Source: CALWZE01 sp036644375
GTDB lineage: Bacteria; Bacillota; Clostridia; Oscillospirales; Ruminococcaceae
Direction of reading: 5' to 3'
Length of the DNA: 64,000 bases
Assembly (NCBI GenBank): GCA_036644375.1
Contig: JAVXQD010000008.1
Location: forward strand, 1-64,000
A model generated the notes under the pieces. That model was not told the DNA's origin and did not search any database. It worked only from the letters and a program-made list of their open reading frames with translations. Positions 35,668-44,716 of this stretch are shown one piece after another; positions within the stretch are counted from its first letter, which is position 1, and every line of letters starts with the position of its first letter. The position numbers were made by a program, and so were the translations under genes.

Positions 35668-36990
35668 ATGGACAGCTGGTGGAAAAAATCCTGTTTTTAT
35701 CAAATATACCCGCTCGGGTTTTGCGGTGCTCCCAAAACGAATCTGTGTGAATCTGATGAAACTGTTTCGCGCATACAAAAAACAGTGGAATGGATACCGC
35801 ATCTCAAACAGCTCGGTGTTGATGCGGTTCTTTTTAATCCTGTCGCAGATTCCGGTTCACATGGCTATGATACGCGTAATTTCGGCAGAATTGACCCGAG
35901 ACTCGGCACAAACGACGATTTTAAGCAGGTGTGTTCCGCTCTGCATACAAATGGCATTCGCGTTGTTCTTGATGGAGTTTTCAATCATGTAGGGCGAGAG
36001 TTTTGGGCTTTTTCCGATCTGCGCAAAAACAAGCAAAGCTCGCCATATAAAGAATGGTTCAATATCAGCTTTGACGGAAACAGCAACTACAATGATGGCT
36101 TTTGGTACGAGGGGTGGGAGGGACATTATGAGTTAGTGAAGCTCAATCTTCGCAATCCCGAGGTGATAGAGCATATCTTCCGAAATGTCCGCTTTTGGGT
36201 TGAGGAATTTGGAATTGACGGGCTGCGCCTCGATGTTGCGTATTGCCTTGACCGTGACTTTGTGCGCGCACTTCGCAGATTCTGCAACGAATTGAAACCT
36301 GAATTTGTGCTGATTGGTGAGGTGCTTTTCGGGGACTACAATCTGATTGTGAATGACGAGATGCTGAATAGCTGTACCAATTACGAGTGCTACAAGGGAT
36401 TATTTTCAAGCCTCAACTGCAACAACCTGTTTGAACTTACCTACTCCCTTAACCGGCAGTTTGGGAACGACGCGTGGTGTCTATATCGCAGCAAACAGCT
36501 GATGAGCTTCGCGGACAACCACGATGTATCGCGTCTTGCAAGTATTCTTGAGGACAAGCGCAAAATCTTCGTCGCCTATGCATTGCTGTTTTCAATGCCG
36601 GGAATCCCATGCATATATTACGGCAGCGAATGGGGGGCTGCAGGCAAAAAGCAGGACGGCGATGACGCATTGCGCCCGTGTTTTGATGCGCCTGTTGAAA
36701 ACGAACTTTTTTCCTATATTTCCCGCCTTGCGGATATTCGAAAAAACAGTCAGGCACTCAGTCTCGGCGGATATCGCAATATAGTTGAGCAGAATACGTT
36801 CTGCCTATACGAGCGTTTTTTCGAGAATGAACATGTACTGTGCGCGGTAAATATCTCGGAAAGCTCACAGACAATTTGCTCGGAGCGGCTCAGAGGGGAT
36901 GCTGTCGAGCTTATAAGCGGACAAAGCATGAACATTTGCGGAAGTTTGAGTCTTGAGCCAATGCAGGCTGAATTTTTCAGATTGAGCTGA
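35668..36990 (+). CDS. Intracellular GH13 alpha-glucosidase/cyclomaltodextrinase-type enzyme
   Basis: Glycoside hydrolase family 13 barrel of 440 residues, no signal peptide. The four conserved regions are present: DGVFNHV, GLRLDVAY with nucleophile D189, IGEVL with acid/base E218, and FADNHDVSR with transition-state D286. A short all-beta C-terminal domain follows from about 365. It lacks the N-terminal domain of neopullulanases, so it is a compact maltodextrin-, trehalose- or glucan-acting enzyme; the exact substrate cannot be told. AAGAGG precedes the ATG. It stands alone, divergent from the GtrA pair. Confidence 0.9.
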   Translation: MDSWWKKSCFYQIYPLGFCGAPKTNLCESDETVSRIQKTVEWIPHLKQLGVDAVLFNPVADSGSHGYDTRNFGRIDPRLGTNDDFKQVCSALHTNGIRVVLDGVFNHVGREFWAFSDLRKNKQSSPYKEWFNISFDGNSNYNDGFWYEGWEGHYELVKLNLRNPEVIEHIFRNVRFWVEEFGIDGLRLDVAYCLDRDFVRALRRFCNELKPEFVLIGEVLFGDYNLIVNDEMLNSCTNYECYKGLFSSLNCNNLFELTYSLNRQFGNDAWCLYRSKQLMSFADNHDVSRLASILEDKRKIFVAYALLFSMPGIPCIYYGSEWGAAGKKQDGDDALRPCFDAPVENELFSYISRLADIRKNSQALSLGGYRNIVEQNTFCLYERFFENEHVLCAVNISESSQTICSERLRGDAVELISGQSMNICGSLSLEPMQAEFFRLS

Positions 36991-37141
36991 TTATATCGGA
37001 TTGGCGCAAATATTGCAGATGAAAATACAGTGCGGGGTTGTTCGTTTGAGGACGATTTGCGCAGTTATGCAAAATAAAACTCTATTTGAACGTTGTTTAG
37101 GTAGAGATTACGTAAAAAATTTGTGCTTTGTGTATAGAAAT

Positions 37142-37170
37142 TTGCATTTGCATTTGTATTTTGTTATATT
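37142..37170 (+). promoter_or_regulatory. Promoter of the Cys/His-tailed membrane protein gene
   Basis: TTGCAT (37142-37147) and TATATT (37165-37170) are 17 bases apart, about 70 bases before the next start codon. The rest of the 258-base gap after the GH13 gene shows no gene. Confidence 0.5.
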
Positions 37171-37248
37171 AATGATAGGTATAGTCGTATTCATATAGCA
37201 CCGATGACTGCTGAATACATATTAATTATTCAATGAGGAGAAAAAATT

Positions 37249-38109
37249 ATGGCTGAAAAGAAAAAGGCGCCGATAAACCGCAGGATAATATCCGCCGATG
37301 AAGCGAAAAAAGCCTCGTCAAAGACCGCCGCCACCGCTGTGGCCGAGATTCCGAACGCAACACAGGGTACGGCAAAGAAAATCGAGAATAATTCGGGCGG
37401 CGGAAAATCCGCAACAGGTCTTCGTGTCGGAGCATTTGTTCTGTGGGCTGTTGCTATTCTTTTTGAGGTTGCGGCAATTTTGCTGCTGAACAGAACGCTG
37501 TCATTGCCGGGAAATCTGACAACATGGCTCATTGTCGCCATTGCAGTTGATCTGGTCTGCGTCATTATCGGTTCACAGCTGTGGAAGAAATCAAATCGCA
37601 TAGACCCCGCTTCCGAAAAGAACAAAATCAAATTTTGGCTTTGGAACAACCTGGGCGTAATCGTTGCTGTTATCGCGTTTTTCCCGCTTGTTATTCTGCT
37701 TCTTCGAGACAAGGAGCTTGATGGAAAAACGAAAAAGATTGTCACAATAATCGCCGCAGTAGCACTTCTTATTGCGGGAGGCTCTTCATATGATTTTGAT
37801 CCGGTTTCTCAGGAGGATCAAGAGGCAATGAAGGCTTCGGCTGTTGAAACGATGGGCAGTGCGGACGGCACCGTATACTGGACGCCGTTTGGAAAATCAT
37901 ATCACATGGACCCCAATTGTTCGACATTGTCGCGCAGTGCAACCCTTGTAAGCGGAACGCTCGATGAAGCCTTTGATGCGAAGCGCTTTGACCCATGCGA
38001 TGTGTGTGCCGGAGGCAAGGAAGCCAAGGCACAAACCACAGCCGAGACTCCTGCCGAGGTGCCCGCAGCAGCCGATGAGGTCGTACCCGAAGAGGAAAAG
38101 GCTGCATAA
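37249..38109 (+). CDS. Membrane protein with a C-terminal His-Cys/CxxC domain
   Basis: 286 residues of unknown function. A lysine/alanine-rich soluble start (1-55) is followed by four hydrophobic segments (about 60-80, 92-110, 134-153 and 164-179). The tail domain YWTPFGKSYHMDPNCSTL ... FDPCDVC has H219, C224, C250 and C253 in an arrangement that could bind zinc. Similar short Cys/His tails are seen in other clostridial hypothetical proteins. An Ala/Glu-rich end (257-286) follows. GAGGAG precedes the ATG. Its last two alanine codons and stop form the first unit of a tandem repeat. Confidence 0.7.
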   Translation: MAEKKKAPINRRIISADEAKKASSKTAATAVAEIPNATQGTAKKIENNSGGGKSATGLRVGAFVLWAVAILFEVAAILLLNRTLSLPGNLTTWLIVAIAVDLVCVIIGSQLWKKSNRIDPASEKNKIKFWLWNNLGVIVAVIAFFPLVILLLRDKELDGKTKKIVTIIAAVALLIAGGSSYDFDPVSQEDQEAMKASAVETMGSADGTVYWTPFGKSYHMDPNCSTLSRSATLVSGTLDEAFDAKRFDPCDVCAGGKEAKAQTTAETPAEVPAAADEVVPEEEKAA

Positions 38110-38191
38110 TTCGAAAAAGGCTGCATAATTCGAAAAAGGCTGCATAATTCGAAAAAGGCTGCATAATTCGAAAAAGGCTGCATAATTCGAA
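38101..38191. repeat. 19-bp tandem repeat, 4.8 copies, starting in the preceding stop codon
   Basis: The unit GCTGCATAATTCGAAAAAG begins at 38101, 38120, 38139 and 38158, with a 15-base partial unit at 38177-38191. All copies are identical. The first unit contains the last codons and TAA stop of the membrane protein gene. As 19 is not a multiple of three and each unit carries TAA, it adds no protein repeat. It looks like recent slippage of the gene end, or an array of sites with the palindrome TTCGAA only at the last copy junction. Confidence 0.9.
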
Positions 38192-38262
38192 GCTGATTCA
38201 GACTTTTGCAAAATATGCGGCGCGCAGTGTGTCTGCGTACATATAAGCTTATATCCACGCAT

Positions 38263-38324
38263 AAAAAATCCCGCAAATTCGATTTGCCCATTATAGGCAA
38301 AATTGAAGTTGCGGGATTTTTTTT
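38263..38324. terminator. Long terminator hairpin after the tandem repeat
   Basis: A 14-bp stem (38263-38276 with 38309-38322) with a second paired segment inside (TTTGCC with GGCAAA) ends in a run of eight T residues. The A-run on the left arm makes it usable on the minus strand, where peptidase E ends at 38500. Confidence 0.85.
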
Positions 38325-38499
38325 GTGTGCAATATCGGTTAAACCATGCGGGCACGGGGAAACGCGTTAGTGAGAAAATGCGGTATCGCATCCTTTCTTC
38401 ACGAAGCTGCAAAAATAAAAATCGTGTACCGCGCGCAGCAAAGCCGCTTTCCGTATTATGCCTTCAACCGTCGCAACCCGACAGCCGGTAAATAAAGTA

Positions 38500-39246
38500 T
38501 CAGTGTGTTTGTTCGCAATTCGGAATTACGCTTAACGAAAAAGCCTCGAGAGAATCCACTGCGCTTTTTTTGAGAGTGCCTTCGCTTGCGTCAAGAATAT
38601 GAACAGCAGAGTCGGGCACTGTGCCCAGCACTTTACATATGCTATCCTCCACAATCAGCGCAGCACAGCTGTCGATTGCTATTCCGCAGCTATGCTTGTC
38701 CGAGACAAACGCATCAAAGCTCTTGCGCTCGGGTTCATTGTAATGAGGACAGCTCACCGCATCAATCAGTCCGAGACCATCTACCTCACAAAAGCTCAGG
38801 GAGCCGCCATCTCCGTAAAATGCCTCGCTGTCACTGTAGCCGCTTTTAAACCAACAAATTGCTCCCGCGGAAATGCCGCACATAACCGCGCCGCGCTCAT
38901 ATGCTTTTTTCAGCAAGATATCGACTCCGTGCTCGCGCCATTTGGCCATCATCATTGCGGTATTTCCTCCACCGACATAGATGATGTCGGCACCGGAAAT
39001 TTTTTCTCTCACGGTATCGTCGTCGGGATCGGAAAGATAAAACAAAAGAGTGGAAAACGAGCAGCCGAGCTTAGTTTTGAATTCCCGCTTAACAGCGTTT
39101 ATATAGCCTCCCGCATCACGGCTTGCAGTCGGTATAAAAAGAAAGCGGGGATTTTCTTTTCCGGCCATTGAAACGATATATTTATCGATTTCAAGCAACT
39201 CGCCTTTTTTTATTTCTCCGCCTCCGATTGCCACAATTTTCCCCAT
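38500..39246 (-). CDS. Peptidase E-like (S51) / cyanophycinase-family hydrolase
   Basis: Cytoplasmic serine hydrolase related to aspartyl dipeptidase PepE, with a class I glutamine-amidotransferase-like fold. The 248 residues have the nucleophile elbow CGISAGAICW (S126), VGGGNTAMMM at 91-100, and a conserved CPHYNEPER segment that may supply the histidine. It would cleave small N-terminal Asp peptides. The ATG follows AAAGGGGG at a rather long spacing. It is a single gene between two convergent terminators or gaps. Confidence 0.85.
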   Translation of the reverse strand: MGKIVAIGGGEIKKGELLEIDKYIVSMAGKENPRFLFIPTASRDAGGYINAVKREFKTKLGCSFSTLLFYLSDPDDDTVREKISGADIIYVGGGNTAMMMAKWREHGVDILLKKAYERGAVMCGISAGAICWFKSGYSDSEAFYGDGGSLSFCEVDGLGLIDAVSCPHYNEPERKSFDAFVSDKHSCGIAIDSCAALIVEDSICKVLGTVPDSAVHILDASEGTLKKSAVDSLEAFSLSVIPNCEQTH

Positions 39247-39382
39247 CGGACAGATTCCCCCTTTAAAAAATATACAGAATATTTACAGATAAACCGCATG
39301 GCGCAAAAAGCGGATACAGCTAAAATGCAATTGCGAACAAAGCAGTGAACGGTTTTTGCCGAAAAATCGTGCGAAATAAATT

Positions 39383-40204
39383 TCACAGCTTGCGATACAC
39401 ATGCACATCAAATGAAATGTGAGTTTTCAGTTCATCAAGTGCTTCAAGGCGTGCGCGTCCCGCTTTGGGTGTTTTCCAAAAATACGGCGTCATGGCAAAC
39501 AGATTTTGAATATCCTCCTTGCAGCGGAGTGAAATAACATCTTCAACACGGCTTATTTTGCAATATTCATATCCATTGTATGGCGTTTTTTCAAGCTCGT
39601 TTTTATAAGGAATGTCATAGAGTACTTTTTTCAGCTCCCATAGATGCTCCGGGGCGGGAACTACATACAAAAAGTATCCGCCGCCCTTTAAAACCCGTGT
39701 AAATTCCGACAGACAAAGAGGGGAAAAGCAGTTGAGAAGCAGGTCGATGCTGTCGCTGCAAATTGGCAGGTGAAACGCGGAAGCGACTGCAAATACACAG
39801 CTGTGGCAGCGCTTAGAAGCAAGCCGAACGGCTGATTTTGAAATATCAATTCCATAAACCGTCGGCGCCTTTCCGCAGTTATACAAAGCCTCATATATAC
39901 CTTCTGTATAATATCCCTCTCCGCAGCCTGAATCGAGCACGTTGGGTGAGCTGTTTGTACAGCTCGTCGCGAGCGTTTCCAACTCTGCAAGAAGTGCCCC
40001 GTAATACTCTTTTTTTAAAAAAGCCGCACGCGCCGTTACCATGCTTTTGTCGTCTCCGGGGAGCTTTGAGTTCTTTTGGTTTGCGGGCAAGAGATTGACA
40101 TAACCCTGCGCCGACAGATCAAAAGAGTGGTTGTTTTTGCATCGATATGATTCCCCGCTGCATACAAGCGGGGAACCGCACACGGGACATATAAAAAGAC
40201 TCAT
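39383..40204 (-). CDS. rlmA: 23S rRNA guanine-N1 methyltransferase, RlmA family
   Basis: SAM-dependent methyltransferase that in its family modifies G745 or G748 of 23S rRNA. The 273 residues begin with a zinc knuckle (C6, C9, C22 and H26 in FICPVCG ... RCKNNHSFD) and the RlmA-type AQGYVNLL. The SAM motif VLDSGCGEGYYTEGI and the acceptor-side LLNCFSPLCLSEF follow. Relatives give resistance to some antibiotics or tune translation. A 136-base gap separates it from peptidase E. The ATG is preceded by GGAGTG. Confidence 0.85.
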   Translation of the reverse strand: MSLFICPVCGSPLVCSGESYRCKNNHSFDLSAQGYVNLLPANQKNSKLPGDDKSMVTARAAFLKKEYYGALLAELETLATSCTNSSPNVLDSGCGEGYYTEGIYEALYNCGKAPTVYGIDISKSAVRLASKRCHSCVFAVASAFHLPICSDSIDLLLNCFSPLCLSEFTRVLKGGGYFLYVVPAPEHLWELKKVLYDIPYKNELEKTPYNGYEYCKISRVEDVISLRCKEDIQNLFAMTPYFWKTPKAGRARLEALDELKTHISFDVHVYRKL

Positions 40205-40392
40205 CGAAAATTCACACTCCGACTGTTAATAATTTTATGTTGAATTCCGGATAAACCGATACACATTAAATCAGATAGTATTTACTATAGCACAATCCTT
40301 GAAATAATCCTATCGGAGTCTCGGCGCGGTTTCGGATCTGGGAATAAAGCCGCGAGGTTAGCTCAAACAATTGCCGCTTTTTCATCATGTCG

Positions 40393-40420
40393 TTGCCAAC
40401 AGGAATAAATCTGATATAAT
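40393..40420 (+). promoter_or_regulatory. Extended -10 promoter of the DUF5058-M20 operon
   Basis: TTGCCA (40393-40398) and TATAAT (40415-40420) are 16 bases apart, with TG one base before the -10 box. The start codon at 40454 follows after about 33 bases with an AAGGAG ribosome binding site. Confidence 0.65.
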
Positions 40421-40453
40421 AATAGGTATATATATACAAAAGGAGATAATGCG

Positions 40454-41233
40454 ATGTCGGAATTTTTGTCAAAAGCAAATTCGGCGCCGATGTACCTGCT
40501 TGCGATACTTCTTGTCGGACTGGTGCTGGCGCAGGCGATTGTGTTTCTGGTGAAGTCTTACAAAGAGGGTGTCCGCGAGGGCATGTCCAAATCGGTTCTG
40601 AAGAAAGTAATAATTACAAGCGCAACATTTTCAATAGTGCCTTCGTTTGCAATTTTAATCGGAGTACTTGCTCTTGCCCCCGCGCTGGGGCTGCCACTTC
40701 CATGGATGCGGCTATCGGTTGTGGGGGCGCTTCACTATGAGGGTCCGACCGCAAATAATATAGCAAAGGGAATGGGACTCGGAGAGCTTCCGTCCTCGGC
40801 AATGACGGGCGGAGATTTTGCGGCGATTGCCTTCGGGATGACAATCGGGATAATATGGGGTGCGCTTTTTGTCCTGTTCTTTTTCAAAAGCTATCAGGGC
40901 ACAATAAAAAAAACAACAGGCAAATCGCCCAAGCTGTTCAACATTCTGTTCTGCGCAATGTTCATAGGTATGGTTGCCGCTTATGTCGGAGATGCATTCA
41001 GTCAGCTGCGAACAATGACACTTCCAAGCGGAGTGATCAGAACTCCGAACATTCTGCCTCTTGCCGCAATGCTCACATCGGTTTTATCAATGTGGCTGTT
41101 CACCTGGCTTATCGAGAAGAAAAATGTAAAATGGCTTGAAAACTTCTCTTTCTCGCTCGCCATGGTGCTCGGAATGGTTGCCGCAGTAGTCGGTCAGTTC
41201 ATTTTTCCGACAATGTCGGCATTTGCAGAATAG
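40454..41233 (+). CDS. DUF5058-type membrane protein
   Basis: 259 residues with about seven membrane helices. It matches the pattern of the uncharacterised DUF5058 family, including LPLPWMRLSVVGALHYEGPTANN and the Gly-rich TGGDFAAIAFGMTIGIIWG. The N-terminal helix (15-35) is followed by a basic cytoplasmic loop. It is the first gene of a three-gene unit: a second membrane protein starts 12 bases later and an M20 peptidase follows. A two-part transporter or channel for peptide-like compounds is inferred from this context alone. Confidence 0.75.
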   Translation: MSEFLSKANSAPMYLLAILLVGLVLAQAIVFLVKSYKEGVREGMSKSVLKKVIITSATFSIVPSFAILIGVLALAPALGLPLPWMRLSVVGALHYEGPTANNIAKGMGLGELPSSAMTGGDFAAIAFGMTIGIIWGALFVLFFFKSYQGTIKKTTGKSPKLFNILFCAMFIGMVAAYVGDAFSQLRTMTLPSGVIRTPNILPLAAMLTSVLSMWLFTWLIEKKNVKWLENFSFSLAMVLGMVAAVVGQFIFPTMSAFAE

Positions 41234-41245
41234 GGGGGGATAATA

Positions 41246-41929
41246 ATGGAAGAAAAATCAATGTCTGTTGAAGCTCGGAATTATGACAATACCATGCATC
41301 GGCTGGGACGCATTTCAATGATTGTTATAATCATAGTGATGATTTCAATACCCTTTGCAATCAGCGCAATATTCCACGAAAAAATCAATTTAAGCGTTTC
41401 TTTCTGGGCGGCATTCGTGCCTGTTATTCTTGTCAACCTGCCGGGCTGTCTTGTTGAGGTGGTGACATATACCCCGCTTTTGGGAACAGGCGGAACATAT
41501 ATTGCGTTTATTTCAGGGAATCTCTCTAACCTAAAAATCCCATGTGCCATGAATGCCAGACAGATGACGGGTGTTGAAATAGGCACAAAAGAAAGTGAAA
41601 TTGTATCTACGCTATCGGTTGCGTCAAGCGCGATAGTAACGACCGTGACCATTATACTCGGAGTCGTGCTTATCATTCCGCTCACGCCTATTTTGGAAAA
41701 TCCCACACTGCTTCCCGCATTTAAAACAGTTGTGCCCGCCGTGTTTGGGGCGCTTGGATTTAAGTATGCGAAAGAATATCCAAAGGTTGCAATTTTGCCA
41801 ATGGCGCTTTCGATTTCGTTGTTCTTGCTTTTTTCTCAGCTGACAAGCTCGGTCTCGATGCTTGTTTTCGCAATTGCCATAGTGTCGGTTTCATTCGCGT
41901 TTCTGCTTTATAAGAAAGGGAAAATTTAA
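41246..41929 (+). CDS. Membrane protein of unknown function, partner of DUF5058
   Basis: 227 residues: a charged N-terminus (1-22) and six or seven membrane helices. A Gly/Thr-rich loop TPLLGTGGTYIAFISGNLSNL (about 72-92) is followed by PCAMNARQMTG, a pattern that could line a substrate pore. No named family was recognised. GGGGGG precedes the ATG by six bases. It lies 12 bases after the DUF5058 gene and 2 bases before the peptidase gene, so the three products very likely work together. Confidence 0.7.
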   Translation: MEEKSMSVEARNYDNTMHRLGRISMIVIIIVMISIPFAISAIFHEKINLSVSFWAAFVPVILVNLPGCLVEVVTYTPLLGTGGTYIAFISGNLSNLKIPCAMNARQMTGVEIGTKESEIVSTLSVASSAIVTTVTIILGVVLIIPLTPILENPTLLPAFKTVVPAVFGALGFKYAKEYPKVAILPMALSISLFLLFSQLTSSVSMLVFAIAIVSVSFAFLLYKKGKI

Positions 41930-41931
41930 AA

Positions 41932-43383
41932 ATGACAGCAGTTTATATTGTATTATTATGCCTTGTCGGTGCTGCTGCGCTGCTGCTTGCGGCGGCTGTT
42001 ATACGCACGTTTTTGATAAAAGCACCTGAACGCAAAAATGCTTCTGGGCAGCAATTCACACAAGAAGTCCTTGACGGCTACGCCGAGGGACTCGGTTGTC
42101 TTATCAGAATCCCGAGTGTTTCAAAGCGTGCGGATGAGGATTTAACCGAATTTAAAAAGCTTCATGCACAGCTCGAAAAGCTGTTTCCCCTTGTACATAA
42201 AACTCTTGAAAAAACCGAGCTTGACGGGACTTTGCTCTTTTGCTGGAGAGGAAGCGACAGCAAAAGGCTGCCGGTACTCTTCATGGGACATCAGGACGTT
42301 GTACCTGCGTCGGATGACGGCTGGACTGTGCCCGCTTATTCAGGCACGGTCAGGGATGGCGCATTGTTCGGGCGCGGTGCGCTTGACTGCAAATGCAATG
42401 TCTACATTGAGCTTGAGGCAATAGAGCAGCTGATTGCACAGGGCTTTGTACCTCCCTGCGATGTTTACGTTGAGGCCTCGATTAACGAGGAGACAGGCGG
42501 AGACGGGGCGGAAAGTGCTGTTCGCTATTTGCAGAGAAAAGGAATCCGACTTGCACTTGTCATAGATGAGGGCGGCTCTGTCATCGAGCAGGCTATGCCT
42601 GGCATGGACAGACCCTACGCGGTTATCGGAATCACGGAAAAGGGCTATATTGATCTGAAGGTAACAGCTCGCGGCAAGGGCGGGCACAGCAGCACTCCCC
42701 CGCGCAACACGCCTGCCGCCCGACTGTTTGCATTTGCAAATGAGATTGAGAAAAAGCGCCCGTTCGCCAAAAAGCTTCTGCCCGAGGTCGAGGAGATGTT
42801 TGCGGAAATGGCTCCCTCATTCGGATTTGGAATGAAGCTTTTACTCGGCAATGTATGGTTGTTTAAACCGCTGATTATTGCGGCGATGCCCGCTCTTTCG
42901 CCATTCGGAGAAGCACTGCTCGCAACAACCTGTACCTTCACAATGATGAAAGGCTCGGACGCGCCGAATGTCATTCCGAAAGAACCGTATCTCATTGCGA
43001 ATTTGCGCACAAGCGTGCAGCAGAACTGTGAGCAATCACTGTCGGTCATGAAAAAATATGCGGACAAATATAATCTTGAGCTTGAGGTGCTGAATCAGCG
43101 AGACGCGTCTCCTGTTGCATCGACCAAATCGGCGGAATATACTTATCTGAAAGAGTGTATATCAGCGCAGTTTCCCGATGTTGGTATTGCGCCGTACGTT
43201 ATCATGGGCGGAACGGACTGCCGTCATTTTCATGCAGTCACCGATAATGCATTTCGCTTTGCGCCGATTCGCATGACAAGCCAACAGCTGAACAGCTGTC
43301 ACGCAATAGACGAAAATATCACAGTGTCCGCAATCGCAGAGGGTGTTGAATTCTTTAAATTCTTCCTCGAAAATTACAGATAG
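41932..43383 (+). CDS. M20-family metallopeptidase, PM20D1/carboxypeptidase S-like, membrane anchored
   Basis: 483 residues with an N-terminal membrane anchor (4-28). The M20 peptidase domain has the zinc ligands MGHQDVVPA, RGALDCK, NEETGG (the bridging and catalytic glutamates) and the terminal TDCRHFH. The lid-domain motif GHSSTPPRNTPAARL is typical of the carboxypeptidase S/PM20D1 group, which handles N-acyl amino acids and dipeptides. The usual DDK reads DCK, a tolerated change. The start is 2 bases after the second membrane protein gene. Together with the two membrane proteins it suggests uptake plus hydrolysis of amide-linked amino acids. Confidence 0.88.
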   Translation: MTAVYIVLLCLVGAAALLLAAAVIRTFLIKAPERKNASGQQFTQEVLDGYAEGLGCLIRIPSVSKRADEDLTEFKKLHAQLEKLFPLVHKTLEKTELDGTLLFCWRGSDSKRLPVLFMGHQDVVPASDDGWTVPAYSGTVRDGALFGRGALDCKCNVYIELEAIEQLIAQGFVPPCDVYVEASINEETGGDGAESAVRYLQRKGIRLALVIDEGGSVIEQAMPGMDRPYAVIGITEKGYIDLKVTARGKGGHSSTPPRNTPAARLFAFANEIEKKRPFAKKLLPEVEEMFAEMAPSFGFGMKLLLGNVWLFKPLIIAAMPALSPFGEALLATTCTFTMMKGSDAPNVIPKEPYLIANLRTSVQQNCEQSLSVMKKYADKYNLELEVLNQRDASPVASTKSAEYTYLKECISAQFPDVGIAPYVIMGGTDCRHFHAVTDNAFRFAPIRMTSQQLNSCHAIDENITVSAIAEGVEFFKFFLENYR

Positions 43384-43422
43384 AGCACACTAAATAGCAA
43401 TTAACCTTATATTTCAATAATA

Positions 43423-43473
43423 AAAAAATCCGCTCCTTTTTTGCAAAAAATGCAAGAGAGGAGCGGATTTTTT
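43423..43473. terminator. Bidirectional terminator shared by M20 and ferritin-like genes
   Basis: A 15-bp stem pairs 43423-43437 with 43459-43473, with A-rich and T-rich ends suited to both strands. The right arm overlaps the stop codon of the convergent ferritin-like gene. Confidence 0.85.
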
Positions 43474-44716
43474 ACTTTTTCTTGCGCCCTACTTCGGTAT
43501 TGTCGTGTTTTCTGTCATCCAGGGCTTCAATCGGGTGAGGTGCCTGTGTATAGCGATAATCCTCCCCGTTCTTGCCTATATAGCTTTTTATCGTCTTGTG
43601 GGACTGAACGCCGGCTGTATCGGAGTTGACTGTATTTTGATATTTGAAAAACTCCGCGTCATCGGGAACCTTGTCAATATCAATATAATCCTCGCGATTT
43701 GCTGTCAGCCTTACCGACTTCAGAACCTCTCTCACATATTCCTTGCTCGGCTCAAGCTGCAGCAATTCGGGGAAGGCACCGTTGGGAATAACCTGCTGCC
43801 ACTCTTTTTTTTCATATTGCTCCAGAAGCCTTGCCGCCTTGTGAAGATGTGCAAGCTCCTGATTGAACAGTTCCTCCCAAAGGGGTCTAATCTGTGTGTC
43901 CTTTTCCGATTTGAGATTGGAGTAGTACAGATAGCACTCGGTGTATTCATGCATAAGCAAACATTCGAGCCATGTGACGGAAACATCCTTTAGGCTCTCA
44001 TAATGGCTCACATGCTGCTCCTCAATCATCGCGATTTCCGCATACAGCCGCCTGCCTGCATCGCTCTCGTAAAATGAACCGATGTTCATATAGTAGTTCA
44101 TGGTCTGCTGCTCGGCGGCAATAATAATTCCGATATTCAGCTTTGTCAATAGCTCATCTCCGCTGTTGATGTGCGGTTTGATATCGTCAAACGGGAATCG
44201 GTGTTCGCTTATGGTCGGCCTGCCCGGCATAATTTCCACATGGCAGCCCACAAGCTTTTCGGCCTTAATACCCTGTTCTCCCTCAAGAAGGTTTGCATAT
44301 CGATAAAGATGATCGTAGTCTTCAAGAAGTGCAAAATCAAGTGCTTTTTTCACAGTTGAATTCTCTTCACTTTTAGCGAGTGCGGCCGTAAGGTCAACCG
44401 CCAGCATCTCATAGCCTATTGTGGTCTCGAGAATACCCTCATTAATCGGCTTCAGACTTGCTATCCGCTTTTGCTGCTGCTGCTCAATGCGGCGCAAAAG
44501 GCAAAGCTCACGCCGCAGCTCGTTGTCGGGGCAGTGGCGCGAAAACTGGTGCAAGAACCAAGTGGATTCAAATTCCGCCCCGTTCACCAAAATTATGCGC
44601 AGCTTGGTATATGGGTCTACTGTGTTTTTGTTGTACGGTTTGGACGCAAGTGTTTTCCAGTCGACAATGCAATCCTCAACTGCTTTTGCCTTGTGTTCAA
44701 ATGGATTCATGGACAT
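43472..44716 (-). CDS. Ferritin-like diiron-type protein of unknown function
   Basis: 414 residues, helical, soluble. A full diiron pattern is visible: E202, E232xxH235, E257 or E260, and E287xxH290, spaced as four helices of a rubrerythrin/ferritin-like bundle. An earlier half contains E78, E103, E132 and H136, which may be a second, weaker bundle. A disordered basic C-terminus (380-414) follows. No rubredoxin centre is present. It may store iron or handle peroxide, but the family is not characterised. AAGGAG precedes the ATG; a second Met two codons on is also possible. Confidence 0.7.
   Translation of the reverse strand: MSMNPFEHKAKAVEDCIVDWKTLASKPYNKNTVDPYTKLRIILVNGAEFESTWFLHQFSRHCPDNELRRELCLLRRIEQQQQKRIASLKPINEGILETTIGYEMLAVDLTAALAKSEENSTVKKALDFALLEDYDHLYRYANLLEGEQGIKAEKLVGCHVEIMPGRPTISEHRFPFDDIKPHINSGDELLTKLNIGIIIAAEQQTMNYYMNIGSFYESDAGRRLYAEIAMIEEQHVSHYESLKDVSVTWLECLLMHEYTECYLYYSNLKSEKDTQIRPLWEELFNQELAHLHKAARLLEQYEKKEWQQVIPNGAFPELLQLEPSKEYVREVLKSVRLTANREDYIDIDKVPDDAEFFKYQNTVNSDTAGVQSHKTIKSYIGKNGEDYRYTQAPHPIEALDDRKHDNTEVGRKKK

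Noticed and set aside
38101..38191. CRISPR array
   Set aside because: The 19-base units abut directly with no spacers and no cas genes are near.
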